NCBI GenBank assembly: GCA_030680295.1
Contig: JAUXVU010000018.1
Span: 124,001-188,000, forward strand
Source: Moraxellaceae bacterium
GTDB taxonomy: Bacteria; Pseudomonadota; Gammaproteobacteria; Pseudomonadales; Moraxellaceae
Length of the DNA: 64,000 nt
Direction: 5' to 3'
Below are positions 50,605-61,194 of the stretch, piece after piece (within the stretch, counting starts at the first letter, position 1; each line of letters begins with the position of its first letter). The position numbers were made by a program, and so were the translations under genes. The notes under the pieces were generated by a model. The model was given only the letters and a program-made list of their open reading frames with translations. It did not search any database and was not told where the DNA came from.

Positions 50605-50837
50605 CTTCCGGCAGCAGACAAGGCCATTTTTACAACGATAATGACGGCGATAATCATTCCAACAGTAAAAATAATGCCGGCAATAATAAATGGGGTGGGG
50701 TCATTGCTGCTGAAGTCACGTTGACGATTTTTCTCTGTTTGTACACCAAACCACGAGCGAAAGACGCTGGCCAACACGGTCAGCGGGCTTAAGCTCTCAG
50801 GGCTTTTTGGTGGATCTTCGGTTGGTGGTTTAGTCAT
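50601..50837 (-). CDS. DUF2970 small membrane protein
   Basis: 78 aa. Proline-rich N-terminus, then VLASVFRSWFGVQTEKNRQRDF, the DUF2970 hallmark, and one C-terminal helix (FIIAGIIFTVGMIIAVIIVV). Function unknown. Its start overlaps the end of the PPK2 gene by 8 bp, so it is translated from the same message. Its stop overlaps the convergent demethylase stop. Confidence 0.8.
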   Translation of the reverse strand: MTKPPTEDPPKSPESLSPLTVLASVFRSWFGVQTEKNRQRDFSSNDPTPFIIAGIIFTVGMIIAVIIVVKMALSAAGS

Positions 50838-51669
50838 TTTTTTTACTGCCTTTGCTTAGCAATTTACGATAGCGGTCATCGAGTGTGTTGTCATAGTCTG
50901 GATAGTCTGGTGCCAAGATGGTTAAGTGTTGCAATAGCAGCTGACAGACAATACGACGTGCCACTTTTTTGTCATCATTCGGAACTAAATACCAAGGTGC
51001 ATCATTGCAGTGTGTTTCGGCTACTGCAAACTCCATGGCGCTTAAATAGCGCTCTCTATCCTGAAAGGTATCCACATCAGACGCATCAAACTTCCAACGT
51101 TTACGTGGCTGGTCTAGGCGCTTTAATAGGCGATCGCGCTGCTCCTCTTTTGACTGATGCAGCCATACCTTAATTATGGTGGTGCCACAGCGAGCCAGAT
51201 GTGACTCGTAGTCGCGCAGAATATGGCAGCGCTGACGCCAGAACTCCTCGTCCTCATTGGCTTCTGGCAATAAGCGCTCGGCCAGTACCGCTTCGTATTG
51301 GCTGCGGTTAAACACGGTAATTTGACCAAAGCCGGGCATTTTGTGGCCGACACGCCATAAAAAGTCATGGCGAGCTTCTTCTTCGGTGGGGCGGCCAAAT
51401 GACCATGCCCGGAAGGCGACGGGGTCTAGGGCCTGATTAATGGTACGTATCATGCTGTCTTTGCCGCTGGCATCTAGGCCCTGCAAAATAATCAGCACAG
51501 CCTTTTGCCGATGGGCCCACAAACGACGTTGAGCTTCTTCCAGATCCGTTTGTAGTTGGTCGAGCTCGGGCAGCCCTTCAAGGTGTGTTTCTTCTACAAC
51601 CGTGGGATAGGTCGCTAAGTCGGGGCGGCCACCCTGCCAACAACAAAAATGGGTCACATCGTGCGACAT
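50830..51669 (-). CDS. Polyphosphate kinase 2 family protein
   Basis: 279 aa from the ATG preceded by GGAG at six bases; the frame is open 32 codons further but that would overlap the divergent esterase gene. P-loop kinase fold: VLIILQGLDASGKDSMIRTI (Walker A), VFNRSQYEAVLAERLL, lid region KVWLHQSKEEQRDRLLKRL and ETHCNDAPWYLVPNDDK. Uses polyphosphate to phosphorylate NDP or NMP, or the reverse; class not determined. Confidence 0.9.
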   Translation of the reverse strand: MSHDVTHFCCWQGGRPDLATYPTVVEETHLEGLPELDQLQTDLEEAQRRLWAHRQKAVLIILQGLDASGKDSMIRTINQALDPVAFRAWSFGRPTEEEARHDFLWRVGHKMPGFGQITVFNRSQYEAVLAERLLPEANEDEEFWRQRCHILRDYESHLARCGTTIIKVWLHQSKEEQRDRLLKRLDQPRKRWKFDASDVDTFQDRERYLSAMEFAVAETHCNDAPWYLVPNDDKKVARRIVCQLLLQHLTILAPDYPDYDNTLDDRYRKLLSKGSKKND

Positions 51670-51744
51670 AAAATGCTCCAGTTGCAAAAAGCGTGTTGCC
51701 ATAGTGCATGACTCTGGCGACACTGAGAAGAGGAGGGTGGATTT

Positions 51745-52254
51745 ATGCGCGTAGTGTTTGTGCACGGCAAGGAAAGTGGCCCACAGGGTCTTAAAATTAA
51801 CGCAATGTCAGCCGTGGTGAAGGCCTTAGGTTTTGAGGTGTTTGCACCTGATCTGCGTGAACGTGATGATCCTCAGTGGCGCACCCAGCAGTTGCTGGCG
51901 GTGCTTGAATCCGGCCCTGCCTATATTGTCGGCTCAAGTTTGGGTGGTTATGTGGCGGCTAATGCCGCAGCGCTTGCACCTAGCCAAGTCTTGGGTCTGT
52001 TTTTGCTCTGCCCCGCCTTTGATTTGCCCGGTTATCCACTGACCCGTCCAGACCAGCCCTTGCGTGGTCAGCAGGTGTACTTTGTCCATGGCCGCCATGA
52101 CAGTGTGGTGCCACTGGCCAATTCTGAACGAGCGGCGCGGGACTGGCAGGCCAGTTTAGTTACCGTTGAGGATGATCATCCGCTGCATGGCAGCGTGGAT
52201 TTGATTTGCCACCACCTGCGCGCTTGGTTAAGTCAGCAGGAGCGCCTGGCGTGA
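51745..52254 (+). CDS. YqiA/YcfP-like alpha/beta-hydrolase
   Basis: 169 aa. VVFVHGKESGPQG (oxyanion hole), IVGSSLGGYVAANAA (nucleophile Ser), VHGRHDSVVP (Asp) and DDHPLHG (His) form a compact esterase of the YqiA type. AGGAGG precedes the ATG. Its TGA overlaps the recC start (GTGA), so it is the first gene of the recCBD transcript or at least coupled to it. Confidence 0.82.
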   Translation: MRVVFVHGKESGPQGLKINAMSAVVKALGFEVFAPDLRERDDPQWRTQQLLAVLESGPAYIVGSSLGGYVAANAAALAPSQVLGLFLLCPAFDLPGYPLTRPDQPLRGQQVYFVHGRHDSVVPLANSERAARDWQASLVTVEDDHPLHGSVDLICHHLRAWLSQQERLA

Positions 52255-55200
52255 GCTCATCGTTGCAGCCCGGTTTTTTAGTTCTGCATGCACATCACCT
52301 GGAAAGCTTGCGTGATGTCTTGATCCATTTGCTTAAGCAGCAACCCTTAGGCCCGTTAGAAAACGAAGTGGTGCTGGTGCAAAGCAACGGCATGGCGCAG
52401 TGGCTTAAAGCCGCTATTGCCGCTGATGAGCCTGAGGGTCTAGGCATTTGCGCTGCCGTTAATATGACATTTCCAGCGCGCTTTTTATGGCAGGCCTATC
52501 GTTTGGTGTTGGGTGAAGAGGTGGTGCCACGTCAGTCACCGTTTGATAAAGCCGCACTGCGTTGGCGTATTTTGGCACTGCTGCCCGCGCACATGGGCCA
52601 GCCGGAGTTCGCCCCGTTAAACGCTTATTTACGTGACGATGTTGGTGGTCGTAAGCATTGGCAGTTGGCTTGCCAAATTGCTGATATTTTTGACCAGTAC
52701 ATGGTTTATCGCGGCGACTGGCTGCTGGATTGGCAGGCTAGTCATGATGTTTTACGCAAGTCTGTTGATAAGGACGAAGTGGCTGATTTGCCTGGTCGTG
52801 AGCGCTGGCAACCGATGTTATGGCGAGCCTTAGTTGACGATATAGCCCAGCAGTCCGCGGTGATGATGCCACCACAAATTCACCGGCAGTTTTTACAGCG
52901 TTTGTCTGAGCTACCACAGGCGCCTAAAGGTATACCAAAACGCATTATTGTTTGGGGCTTTTCGACCTTACCCGGGCATGTGCTAGAAGCATTAGCCGCC
53001 TTGGGTAGACATGTTCAGGTAGTGCTGGCCGTGGTGAATCCCTGTCGCCATTACTGGGCTGATTTATTGCAGCCACGTCAGCGTTTGCGGCATGCCCGCA
53101 AAGCCAATTTGGCAGCGGTCATTGCTGAACATGAGTTGTCACAGCATGCCAACCCACTGTTATTAGCCTGGGGTCAGCAGGGGCGAGACTATTTGCGCCG
53201 ACTCGAACAATTTGACGAGCCCGACCGTTATCGTCAGCAGTTCTTGGCTATGGGCCAGTCCATTGATGTTTTTGTCAGTAACGACCATCCGACAACCTTG
53301 TTGGCACAGCTACAAGAAGCTATTCATGATTTGCAGGCGCTGCCGCAAGATCCCAGTGAGCGCATCGCTTTAAGTCCGCATGATCAGAGTTTGCGCTTTC
53401 AAAGTGCGCATAGTCGCCTGCGTGAAGTTGAAGCGTTGCATGATCATCTGTTGGCCTTAATTAGTGACTCGCGCGGCCAAGGCCATGAGTTGCACCCGCG
53501 TGACATCGTGGTGATGGTGCCCGACATTCGTGACTATGCACCGTTAATTCAAGCGGTGTTTGCCGCCGATGAGGCTACCAAGCTTCCATTTGTGATTTTG
53601 GACAAACCCAGCCGTGGCCAGTCGCCCTTATTAAACGCCTTGGAGTGGTTGTTATCACTGCCGGACCATCGTTGTACCAATGTCGAGTTATGGGACTTAA
53701 TTGACGTGCCAGCGCTGCAGCAGTGTTTTGGTTTTAGCGCGGACATGTTGCCATCACTGCGGGCCTGGTTTGATCAGGCTGGTGCTCGTTGGGGATTAGA
53801 TGCGAAACATCGTGCGCAGTGGGGCATGCCTGAAAGTCTTGAGCAAAATACCTGGCGCTTTGCCTTGGATCGACTGCTGTTGGGTTATGCCAGCGGTACT
53901 GTGGATGCTGAAGGGCAGGCCTTGTTTGCCGATTATTTGCCAGAGCCACTGGCCAGTCCGTTAGAGGCGGCAGCCCTTGGCCCTATGCATCTGCTTTTAA
54001 CCGCTTTAAGTAAGTGGCAGGACATCCTTCGCCAAGAGCGGTCATTAAGTGATTGGCTGGTGGTTTGCCGAGCTTTATTAGCCGACTTTTTTGATATTAG
54101 CCGTGATGACCCGGCCGCAGCTGTATTCGCCCAGATTGAGCAGGCCTTGGTGCTGTGGTCAGAAGAAACCCAAGCCTTGCAGCAGCGACTGGACTTGGTC
54201 AGTCTGCCGGTGGTGCGCGAAGCGTGGTTGTCACGCTTGGATGAAAGCAGTATGTCACAGCGTTTTTTAAGTGGTGCTATTCATTTCGCCACCTTGATGC
54301 CCATGCGTGCGATCCCGTTTAAACACATTTGTATTTTGGGGCTAAACGACAATGAATTTCCACGCAGCCGGGCGCCGGTGGACTTTGATTTGATGAGTGA
54401 TGGCGCGTTAGCACGACCGGGTGATCGCTCGCGCCGTGATGATGATCGTTATTTATTTTTGGAGGCCGTGCTGTCAGCGCGTGAGTCTTTGTTATTAAGC
54501 TGGGTAGGGCGTGATAGCCGGCAAAATCAGCTGAGGCCGCCGTCATTATTACTGGCGCAATTACGTGACTACATTAGCCGTGGTTGGCAGGTGGATGGTG
54601 AGTGCCCTTTAGCTGCACTGACTACTGAGCACGCTTTGCAGCCCTTTAGCACACGTTATTTCACCGACTCAGGCTTAGTAAGTTACGCCCAACATTGGCG
54701 AGCAGCATATGACACGGTAGCAGCAGCTGAACGTAATCCCTTGATCCCCGAACCTTTGCCGGATGTCATCAGCAGTGAATCATTACTGCGTTGTTTAAAC
54801 CTTCCTGCGCAAGTGTTTTATCGCGAGCGTTTAGGCATACGTTTTCCGGAGGTGACCGAGGCGTTAACCGAAACCGAACCGTTTGCGCTCGATGGTTTAA
54901 ATCGTTATGCCTTGGTGGATGAGGCCTTGGCTGTGTTGCTGCGGGTAAACGATGCAGCAGCAGTAAGCCAATGGTTAGATGTGCAACTGCATAGTGGCCA
55001 GTGGCCGTTGGCTGGGTTTGCTCAGCCAGTGCAGGCAGAACTACAAACAACCCTTAACACCTTATGGCAAGACAGCAGTGCTTGGCGTCTGGCCCATGAG
55101 TTGCCCAGTCGCGTATTGCGTTGGCGTGGCATTGAGCATGCCTTGACCACCCTCTGTGAATCAGAAACTGGCGCTATGGTGGCGTGGTCTGCGACTGCCA

Positions 55201-55697
55201 GTAAATTACACGATAGCCGCGGCAAAATTAGCCATTGGAAAGTGCTGACCAAGGCCTTTTTGCAGCATGCGTTGATGGCGGCTAGCGGCTTAGTGGCTAG
55301 CAGTAAAATCATCTCACCCACCGGTATGGTGACATTGCCACCCATGTCGGCGGCCTTAGCAGAACAATGGTTGCAGTCGGTATTAGGGCTTTGGCAGCAA
55401 AGCCAAGTTGATGCGCTGCCGTTTGAGTTAAAAACTGCCATGGCCTACGCCAATGCAGGCATGCAAGCCGAGGATTTTGATGAAGACAAAGCCGTGAAAG
55501 AGGCTGCTTCAGTTTACGACGGTGGCTTTCAGAGTTTATACGCCGCTAAGACTAAACTGCCTTTGCTGTGGCTGTGGCCAGACTTTGCAACTTTAAGTGC
55601 CGACGGGCGTCTGCAGGAGTTGGCTCTGCAAGTTTGCCTGCCGGTGTCCGAGTTTTTACGTGATCACAAAGACGCGCTGGGAGGTGATCATGACTAA
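52251..55697 (+). CDS. recC: Exodeoxyribonuclease V subunit gamma (RecC)
   Basis: 1148 aa from the GTG at 52251, chosen because AGGAG lies eight bases upstream and it overlaps the preceding stop by 4 bp; the frame extends 15 codons further back. RecC recognises Chi and splits the duplex in RecBCD. Signs are NEVVLVQSNGMAQWLKAAIA near the N-terminus, ICAAVNMTFPARFLW, and IPFKHICILGLNDNEFPR in the dead helicase core, all RecC hallmarks. Length is close to E. coli RecC (1122). Confidence 0.95.
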   Translation: MSSSLQPGFLVLHAHHLESLRDVLIHLLKQQPLGPLENEVVLVQSNGMAQWLKAAIAADEPEGLGICAAVNMTFPARFLWQAYRLVLGEEVVPRQSPFDKAALRWRILALLPAHMGQPEFAPLNAYLRDDVGGRKHWQLACQIADIFDQYMVYRGDWLLDWQASHDVLRKSVDKDEVADLPGRERWQPMLWRALVDDIAQQSAVMMPPQIHRQFLQRLSELPQAPKGIPKRIIVWGFSTLPGHVLEALAALGRHVQVVLAVVNPCRHYWADLLQPRQRLRHARKANLAAVIAEHELSQHANPLLLAWGQQGRDYLRRLEQFDEPDRYRQQFLAMGQSIDVFVSNDHPTTLLAQLQEAIHDLQALPQDPSERIALSPHDQSLRFQSAHSRLREVEALHDHLLALISDSRGQGHELHPRDIVVMVPDIRDYAPLIQAVFAADEATKLPFVILDKPSRGQSPLLNALEWLLSLPDHRCTNVELWDLIDVPALQQCFGFSADMLPSLRAWFDQAGARWGLDAKHRAQWGMPESLEQNTWRFALDRLLLGYASGTVDAEGQALFADYLPEPLASPLEAAALGPMHLLLTALSKWQDILRQERSLSDWLVVCRALLADFFDISRDDPAAAVFAQIEQALVLWSEETQALQQRLDLVSLPVVREAWLSRLDESSMSQRFLSGAIHFATLMPMRAIPFKHICILGLNDNEFPRSRAPVDFDLMSDGALARPGDRSRRDDDRYLFLEAVLSARESLLLSWVGRDSRQNQLRPPSLLLAQLRDYISRGWQVDGECPLAALTTEHALQPFSTRYFTDSGLVSYAQHWRAAYDTVAAAERNPLIPEPLPDVISSESLLRCLNLPAQVFYRERLGIRFPEVTEALTETEPFALDGLNRYALVDEALAVLLRVNDAAAVSQWLDVQLHSGQWPLAGFAQPVQAELQTTLNTLWQDSSAWRLAHELPSRVLRWRGIEHALTTLCESETGAMVAWSATASKLHDSRGKISHWKVLTKAFLQHALMAASGLVASSKIISPTGMVTLPPMSAALAEQWLQSVLGLWQQSQVDALPFELKTAMAYANAGMQAEDFDEDKAVKEAASVYDGGFQSLYAAKTKLPLLWLWPDFATLSADGRLQELALQVCLPVSEFLRDHKDALGGDHD

Positions 55698-58600
55698 TGC
55701 CATGCAGTTCCAGCCTCTGCAGATTGCACAATTACCCTTACAGGGCATTCGCTTAATTGAGGCCAGTGCTGGCACCGGCAAAACCTACACCATTGCCATG
55801 TTATATCTGCGTTTGGTGTTAGGGCATGGGTTGCCGCAACGTTATTTACCGCCGGACATTTTGGTGCTGACCTTTACCGAGGCCGCTGCCAGTGAGCTGC
55901 GCGACCGTATTCGCAGTCGCTTAAACGAGGCCGCCTTGGCTTTCCGTGGGCTACAGGCGCCGGATAAGGCCTTGGCCGAGATCATGCGGGCTTATCCGGA
56001 AGACTCTTTAAGCCAGCAGGCTTTTGTCTTAGAACAAGCCGCGGAATGGTTGGATGAGGCAGCCATCAGCACCATTCATGCCTGGTGTTTGCGGGTGCTG
56101 CAACAGCATGCCTTTGATAGCGGCAGCTTGTTTTCCTTGCGTCTAGTGAAGGATTTACGCGACCGCCGTGATGCCGTGGTGCGTGATATCTGGCGGGAAT
56201 GGTTTTATCCATTAGCGGCCGCCGATGCCCGCAAAATTCTAGGTCTGCTGGGCTCGCCAGATGAGCTGTCGCGTCGTTTGGATGGGTTGATGTCAGCTAA
56301 CCCTGCGCAGATTTGTTTTGATGGTCGACCTGCTAATCAGTCATGGCAGGCAGCACTTGCCGCTAATAAACAGCAACAGGCCATGATAGATCAGGCGTGG
56401 TCGCAGGTGCATCAGTGCTGGCAGCGGTCACGTGATGAGGTTTGTGCCTTATTGGATCAGGCGGTAACCACTGGTCAGCTCAGTAAAGGCATGTATAGCA
56501 ATGCTATACGAACAAAGCTTTATGCCAGTTTTGATCGCAGCGATGCGAACGCGCCCAGCAACACAAAGTCCTTTGAAAAAATGACGCCCAGCGAACTGGT
56601 GCGTGCAACCAATAAAGGCAAAACCACACCAACACACCCGCTTTTTGACTTGGTGCAAGCATGGATAGATGTGAGCCCTTCAATTGCTGCACTAGACGAT
56701 GCCTTAACACTGGCCTTGCTCAATGACTTGCAACAAGCGGTGAGTGCGGCACTGCATTTGTCCTTAAACCAAACTGGCGAGCTGAGTTTTGATGACTTGT
56801 TAACACAGCTTGATAAGGCACTGTCTGGCCCGGATGCTGCGACCCTGGCACAACGTTTGCGCTCGCGTTTTCCCGTGGCCTTGATTGATGAGTTTCAAGA
56901 CACTGATCCTTTACAGTTCAGATTGTTTAGTCGTTTATATGATCAGCGTCAGTGGTCAGCACAGGAGCAGGGCAGTACAAGTGCTTTGTTAATGATTGGC
57001 GACCCCAAGCAGGCCATTTATAGCTTTCGTGGGGCTGACCTGCCAACTTATTTGCAGGCGCGCTTATCGGCACAGCAACCTTGTTATACCTTGGATACCA
57101 ACTTCCGTTCGGACCAACCGTTGGTTGAAGCCATCAATACCTTGTTTAGTTATGGAGATGCTTTTGCCAGTGGTGTGTTTAGGCAGGGTTTAGATGCCAA
57201 CGGCTTGCCGTTTCATCCGGTTCAAGCCGCGCGTCATGAGTCGGCTTTGCAGTTCAAAAGTGAACAAGGTTGGTTGCCGGTAAAGCCACTTAAGTTGCTG
57301 CTGCCTAATGATGATGAAGGCTGCGCCAAATTAGCTGCACAAGATTATTTGGCCAATGCCTGTGCTGAGCAAATCAGTCGTTGGTTAACGCAGAGTGAGG
57401 CAGGTCAGTTGCGTTTGACGCACAACGAGGCGCCGGTGGTGGCTGGTGATATTGCGGTCTTGGTGCGCACACGTTATGAGGCCGACGCTATGCGTCAGGC
57501 CTTACAGGCGCGGAACATTAGCTGTGTTTATGGTTCAGATCGTGATTCGGTTTTTGCCAGCGTCGGGGCCCAGCAGTTGCAGCTGTGGTTAGAGGCCTTG
57601 CATCACCCGGAAGACGAGGCGCGATTAAGACTGGCCTTGGCCACACCATTATTGGGTTATGAATGGTCACGTTTAGCTGAGTTACGAGTTGATGAGCGGG
57701 CATGGGAGGCCTTATTAACACAGGCCTTACAATGTCAGCAGTGTTGGCAGCAAGAGGGTGTGTTAAGTGCTATTCGGCGCTGGTTATTTGTCCATCAGGT
57801 GCCGGCGCGGTTGCTGTCGCCTGACACGCTAAATGGTGAGCGAGCGCTGACTAACCTTTTGCATTTGGCCGAACTACTGCAAACCGCATCCGTTGAGCTG
57901 CAAGGTGAGTATGCCCTGATACGTTATTTGGCTGAGCATATTGCCGAGGCGGGCCGAAGCGATCAGGACGAGGCCATGCTGCGTTTGGAAAGTGATAGTC
58001 AGCGTGTGCGTATTGTCACTTTGCACCAGTCCAAGGGTTTGGAATATCCACTGGTGTGTATGCCGTTTAGCAGCATGCCTGGTGGTATTAAGGATGGCCG
58101 TGTACGGCATTACCACAATGATCAGCAACGTAATGTCGCCGACTTAGACATGCGTAAAGACAGTGATGCAACAGCGCGTGCTGCCGCCGAACAACTGCAG
58201 GAAGACATGCGCCTGTTTTATGTTGGTGTCACCCGTGCGCGGCATTTGTTATGGACGGCGGTGATGCCGGTACGCGTCAATAAAGCATCGACTGTGTTGG
58301 ATTACACGCCGTGGGCAGTGTTATTAACCGGTGAAACCCATGTCGCCGGTGCCGCTGAGCTGCGTGAAAAGTTGGCGCAATTATTAGTGCCCTTGGCACC
58401 CTATTGTGAAACCGAGCTGGCATCGTTTAGCGAAATCCCGTTATGCACACCGATCACCTCGGCAGTATTATCAGCAGATGCACTGCTCCCGGCGCGAACC
58501 TTTGCTGGTTTGGCAACACGGTCATGGTGGATTAGTAGTTACAGCGCCTTGAGCCATAGTGAGCAGGCCTATGTGCCGGCGCCATTAGCTGAACTAGTGG

Positions 58601-59385
58601 ATGATGCGCGTGCTGCCATTGTCGACGAAGAACGCAGTCAGAGCTTAAGCGACTTACCACGTGGTGCTGAAACCGGAACGTTCTGGCATGAGTTATTAGA
58701 GTTTGCGGCCGAGCACCACTTTGGCCGCGATGAAAATGATATGCAGCGTATACAGCAGGAACTGCAAATACGCTGTGAGTTGCGCGGTTGGGAAGCTCAG
58801 ATTGAGACACTGACCGAAGCCTTGCCGAACTGGTTAAGGCAGCCATTTGCGTTGCCTACTGGCCAGTCAGTAGCCTTGGCAGATTTGCAGGAGCTCTATG
58901 TCGAGCTGGAGTTCTGGCTGGAAAGCAGCAACGTTAATGTGACCGAATTGGATGCGGTGATTTCTCGTTACTGCCTGCCAGGTCAGCCCAGACCCGCACT
59001 CACACCACTGCGTTTGAATGGCCTGTTTAAGGGTTTTATCGACTTGGTGTTTAGCCATCAGGGGCGTTATTACCTGCTTGATTATAAATCCAACTATCTG
59101 GGGGATTTGCCCGAGGATTACCGATCGGAGCAGGTTGCCAAGAACTTATTAAGCCATCGTTATGACGTGCAGTACGCGCTGTATTTGCTGGCCCTGCATC
59201 GTTTGTTGCGCAGCCGCCTAGCTAACTATGACTACGACCAGCATATCGGTGGTGCGGTGTATTTGTATTTACGTGGACGTAGTCAGCCTGATACCGGTGT
59301 GTTTTCGCAATATCCGCCACGGCAATTAGTGGATGAGCTTGATGCCTTGTTTATGGGCGCAGCAGCCATCACAGGAGCGGCGTGA
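55690..59385 (+). CDS. recB: Exodeoxyribonuclease V subunit beta (RecB)
   Basis: 1231 aa from the ATG at 55690 with GAGGTG just upstream; it overlaps the recC stop by 8 bp. UvrD-type 3'-5' helicase plus nuclease: Walker A EASAGTGKTYTIA (about 24-36), DEFQDTDPLQF (Walker B), MIGDPKQAIYSFRGAD, VTLHQSKGLEYPLV, then the C-terminal nuclease domain with LLDYKSNYLG (near 1130) holding the catalytic Asp and Lys. Complete and apparently functional. Confidence 0.96.
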   Translation: MTNAMQFQPLQIAQLPLQGIRLIEASAGTGKTYTIAMLYLRLVLGHGLPQRYLPPDILVLTFTEAAASELRDRIRSRLNEAALAFRGLQAPDKALAEIMRAYPEDSLSQQAFVLEQAAEWLDEAAISTIHAWCLRVLQQHAFDSGSLFSLRLVKDLRDRRDAVVRDIWREWFYPLAAADARKILGLLGSPDELSRRLDGLMSANPAQICFDGRPANQSWQAALAANKQQQAMIDQAWSQVHQCWQRSRDEVCALLDQAVTTGQLSKGMYSNAIRTKLYASFDRSDANAPSNTKSFEKMTPSELVRATNKGKTTPTHPLFDLVQAWIDVSPSIAALDDALTLALLNDLQQAVSAALHLSLNQTGELSFDDLLTQLDKALSGPDAATLAQRLRSRFPVALIDEFQDTDPLQFRLFSRLYDQRQWSAQEQGSTSALLMIGDPKQAIYSFRGADLPTYLQARLSAQQPCYTLDTNFRSDQPLVEAINTLFSYGDAFASGVFRQGLDANGLPFHPVQAARHESALQFKSEQGWLPVKPLKLLLPNDDEGCAKLAAQDYLANACAEQISRWLTQSEAGQLRLTHNEAPVVAGDIAVLVRTRYEADAMRQALQARNISCVYGSDRDSVFASVGAQQLQLWLEALHHPEDEARLRLALATPLLGYEWSRLAELRVDERAWEALLTQALQCQQCWQQEGVLSAIRRWLFVHQVPARLLSPDTLNGERALTNLLHLAELLQTASVELQGEYALIRYLAEHIAEAGRSDQDEAMLRLESDSQRVRIVTLHQSKGLEYPLVCMPFSSMPGGIKDGRVRHYHNDQQRNVADLDMRKDSDATARAAAEQLQEDMRLFYVGVTRARHLLWTAVMPVRVNKASTVLDYTPWAVLLTGETHVAGAAELREKLAQLLVPLAPYCETELASFSEIPLCTPITSAVLSADALLPARTFAGLATRSWWISSYSALSHSEQAYVPAPLAELVDDARAAIVDEERSQSLSDLPRGAETGTFWHELLEFAAEHHFGRDENDMQRIQQELQIRCELRGWEAQIETLTEALPNWLRQPFALPTGQSVALADLQELYVELEFWLESSNVNVTELDAVISRYCLPGQPRPALTPLRLNGLFKGFIDLVFSHQGRYYLLDYKSNYLGDLPEDYRSEQVAKNLLSHRYDVQYALYLLALHRLLRSRLANYDYDQHIGGAVYLYLRGRSQPDTGVFSQYPPRQLVDELDALFMGAAAITGAA

Positions 59386-61097
59386 TGACGGTATTACTTG
59401 AAAACCTACGGCCGCTAGACCTTGCCTTGATGGCCACATTAAAACGGCTATGCCCACAGGCAGATGATACTGCGCTGACCTTGGCTGGTCTGGCCAGTTG
59501 GCAGCATGCACAAGGCCATTTGCGCCTGTCTTTGCATGATCAGGTCAGTGCCAAGCATGGGTTGGCGGTATTAAAGCAATCCTTGCTGAACAGCGGTTTT
59601 GTTGCCACAGCAGACCAGCTCATCAGTCAGCCTTTTGTGCTGGATGATGACAGCCTGTATTTACTACGTGCTTGGCGTGACGAGCACTTTGTCGCTGAAC
59701 AACTACGTCAGCGGGTGGCGTCTTTAGGCAACACTGCATTGCCGTTAAGCGCGGACGTGGTGTCGGTATTGGACCAATTATTTCCACCCAGCACGGACAT
59801 TGATTGGCAACGTAGAGCCTGTGATCTGGCCGTGCAGCAGCCTTTTAGTGTGATTACCGGTGGCCCTGGTACTGGCAAAACCACTACCGTGGTGAAGTTG
59901 TTGGGCTTGTTGCAGTTTGTGGCCTTTCAGTCGGGCCAGCCCTTGCGCATTGCGCTGGCGGCACCAACGGGCAAAGCAGCTGCGCGTTTAAATGAGTCTA
60001 TTCGCGGGGCGGTGGCGCAACTGCCGTTGCCGGCAGAGGTGCGTGCAGAAATTCCGCTACAGGTGATGACCGTGCACCGCCTATTGGGTGCACAGGGTCA
60101 GGAACGGCAGTTCCGCCATCATCAGCGCAATCCTTTATTGCTGGATGTGCTGGTGATAGACGAAGCCTCGATGTTGGACTTATCACTGTTTGCTTCCATT
60201 CTGGCGGCCTTGCCAGCGCATGCACGGCTCATTTTGTTAGGTGATAAAGACCAGTTGGCATCAGTTGAAGCCGGTGCGGTGTTGGGTGATGTCTGTGCAA
60301 GTCTGCAAGCGCAGGTGCTGATGCTACAAAAAAGTCATCGTTTTGATGGCGAGCGTGGCATTGGTCGTTTGGCAAAAGATGTGCGCGATGGTGTGCTACA
60401 GCCAATTGCTGATTACGCACCGGATGTAGCGACTGTCGATTATGCAAATCTTGCCGATGGTTATCGAGACTATTGGCAGTTGGTACAACAAACACCGGAA
60501 GATAACGAGTCGGCGCGTGAACAATGGGCAAGACAGGTGATTAAGGCCTTTGAGTCTTATCGTGTGTTAACTGCAGTGCGTGAGGGCCGCTTTGGTGTGG
60601 AAGGTGTTAACGAGCATTGCTTAAACCAGTTATGCGATGGCCGAACACCAAAGCAGCAGTGGTATGTCGGCCGGCCGGTATTGATTACTCGCAATGACTA
60701 TTCTTTAGGTTTAATGAATGGCGATATCGGCATCACTCTGTGGCTGCCAGATGACAGCAGCGAAGATGGCAAACGCCTGCGAGTAGCGTTCCCAAGCAAT
60801 GACGCACCTGACCAACTACGTTGGTTATTACCTAGTCGCTTGCCGCCACATCAAACGGTATTTGCCATGACAGTGCACAAGTCACAAGGCTCTGAGTTTG
60901 ATCAAGTCGCTTTTGTGATGCCCGATTATGACGTGCCGGTATTAACGCGAGAGCTGGTTTATACCGCGGTAACACGACCTAAACAGCGCTTGTTGCTTTG
61001 TGTTTATTCGCCAGTTTGGGAATTGGCGATAAACCGTAACACGATGCGTACATCAGGCTTACGTAAGCGTCTATTTTTTGCACAAAATAACAAATGA
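59385..61097 (+). CDS. recD: Exodeoxyribonuclease V subunit alpha (RecD)
   Basis: 570 aa from the ATG overlapping the recB TGA; a GTG one codon upstream is possible, but AGGAG spacing favours the ATG. SF1B 5'-3' helicase: Walker A GGPGTGKTTTV (about 160), VLVIDEASMLDLSLF, LLGDKDQLASVEAGAVLGD, and the C-terminal MTVHKSQGSEFDQVAFVMP and YTAVTRPKQRLLL. Last gene of the tight recC-recB-recD set; ptrA, which splits recC and recB in E. coli, is absent. Confidence 0.96.
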   Translation: MTVLLENLRPLDLALMATLKRLCPQADDTALTLAGLASWQHAQGHLRLSLHDQVSAKHGLAVLKQSLLNSGFVATADQLISQPFVLDDDSLYLLRAWRDEHFVAEQLRQRVASLGNTALPLSADVVSVLDQLFPPSTDIDWQRRACDLAVQQPFSVITGGPGTGKTTTVVKLLGLLQFVAFQSGQPLRIALAAPTGKAAARLNESIRGAVAQLPLPAEVRAEIPLQVMTVHRLLGAQGQERQFRHHQRNPLLLDVLVIDEASMLDLSLFASILAALPAHARLILLGDKDQLASVEAGAVLGDVCASLQAQVLMLQKSHRFDGERGIGRLAKDVRDGVLQPIADYAPDVATVDYANLADGYRDYWQLVQQTPEDNESAREQWARQVIKAFESYRVLTAVREGRFGVEGVNEHCLNQLCDGRTPKQQWYVGRPVLITRNDYSLGLMNGDIGITLWLPDDSSEDGKRLRVAFPSNDAPDQLRWLLPSRLPPHQTVFAMTVHKSQGSEFDQVAFVMPDYDVPVLTRELVYTAVTRPKQRLLLCVYSPVWELAINRNTMRTSGLRKRLFFAQNNK

Positions 61098-61194
61098 GAG
61101 CTTTAGTAACGTTTCTTCAACCGTTATAGGCCTGATCACTGCAAATACCCCTGTCACTCTTAGTGCATAAAATTGCGATGTTCTGGGGGTATTT

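Noticed and set aside
55022-55441. 139-codon open frame on the - strand
   Set aside because: Antisense shadow of recC.
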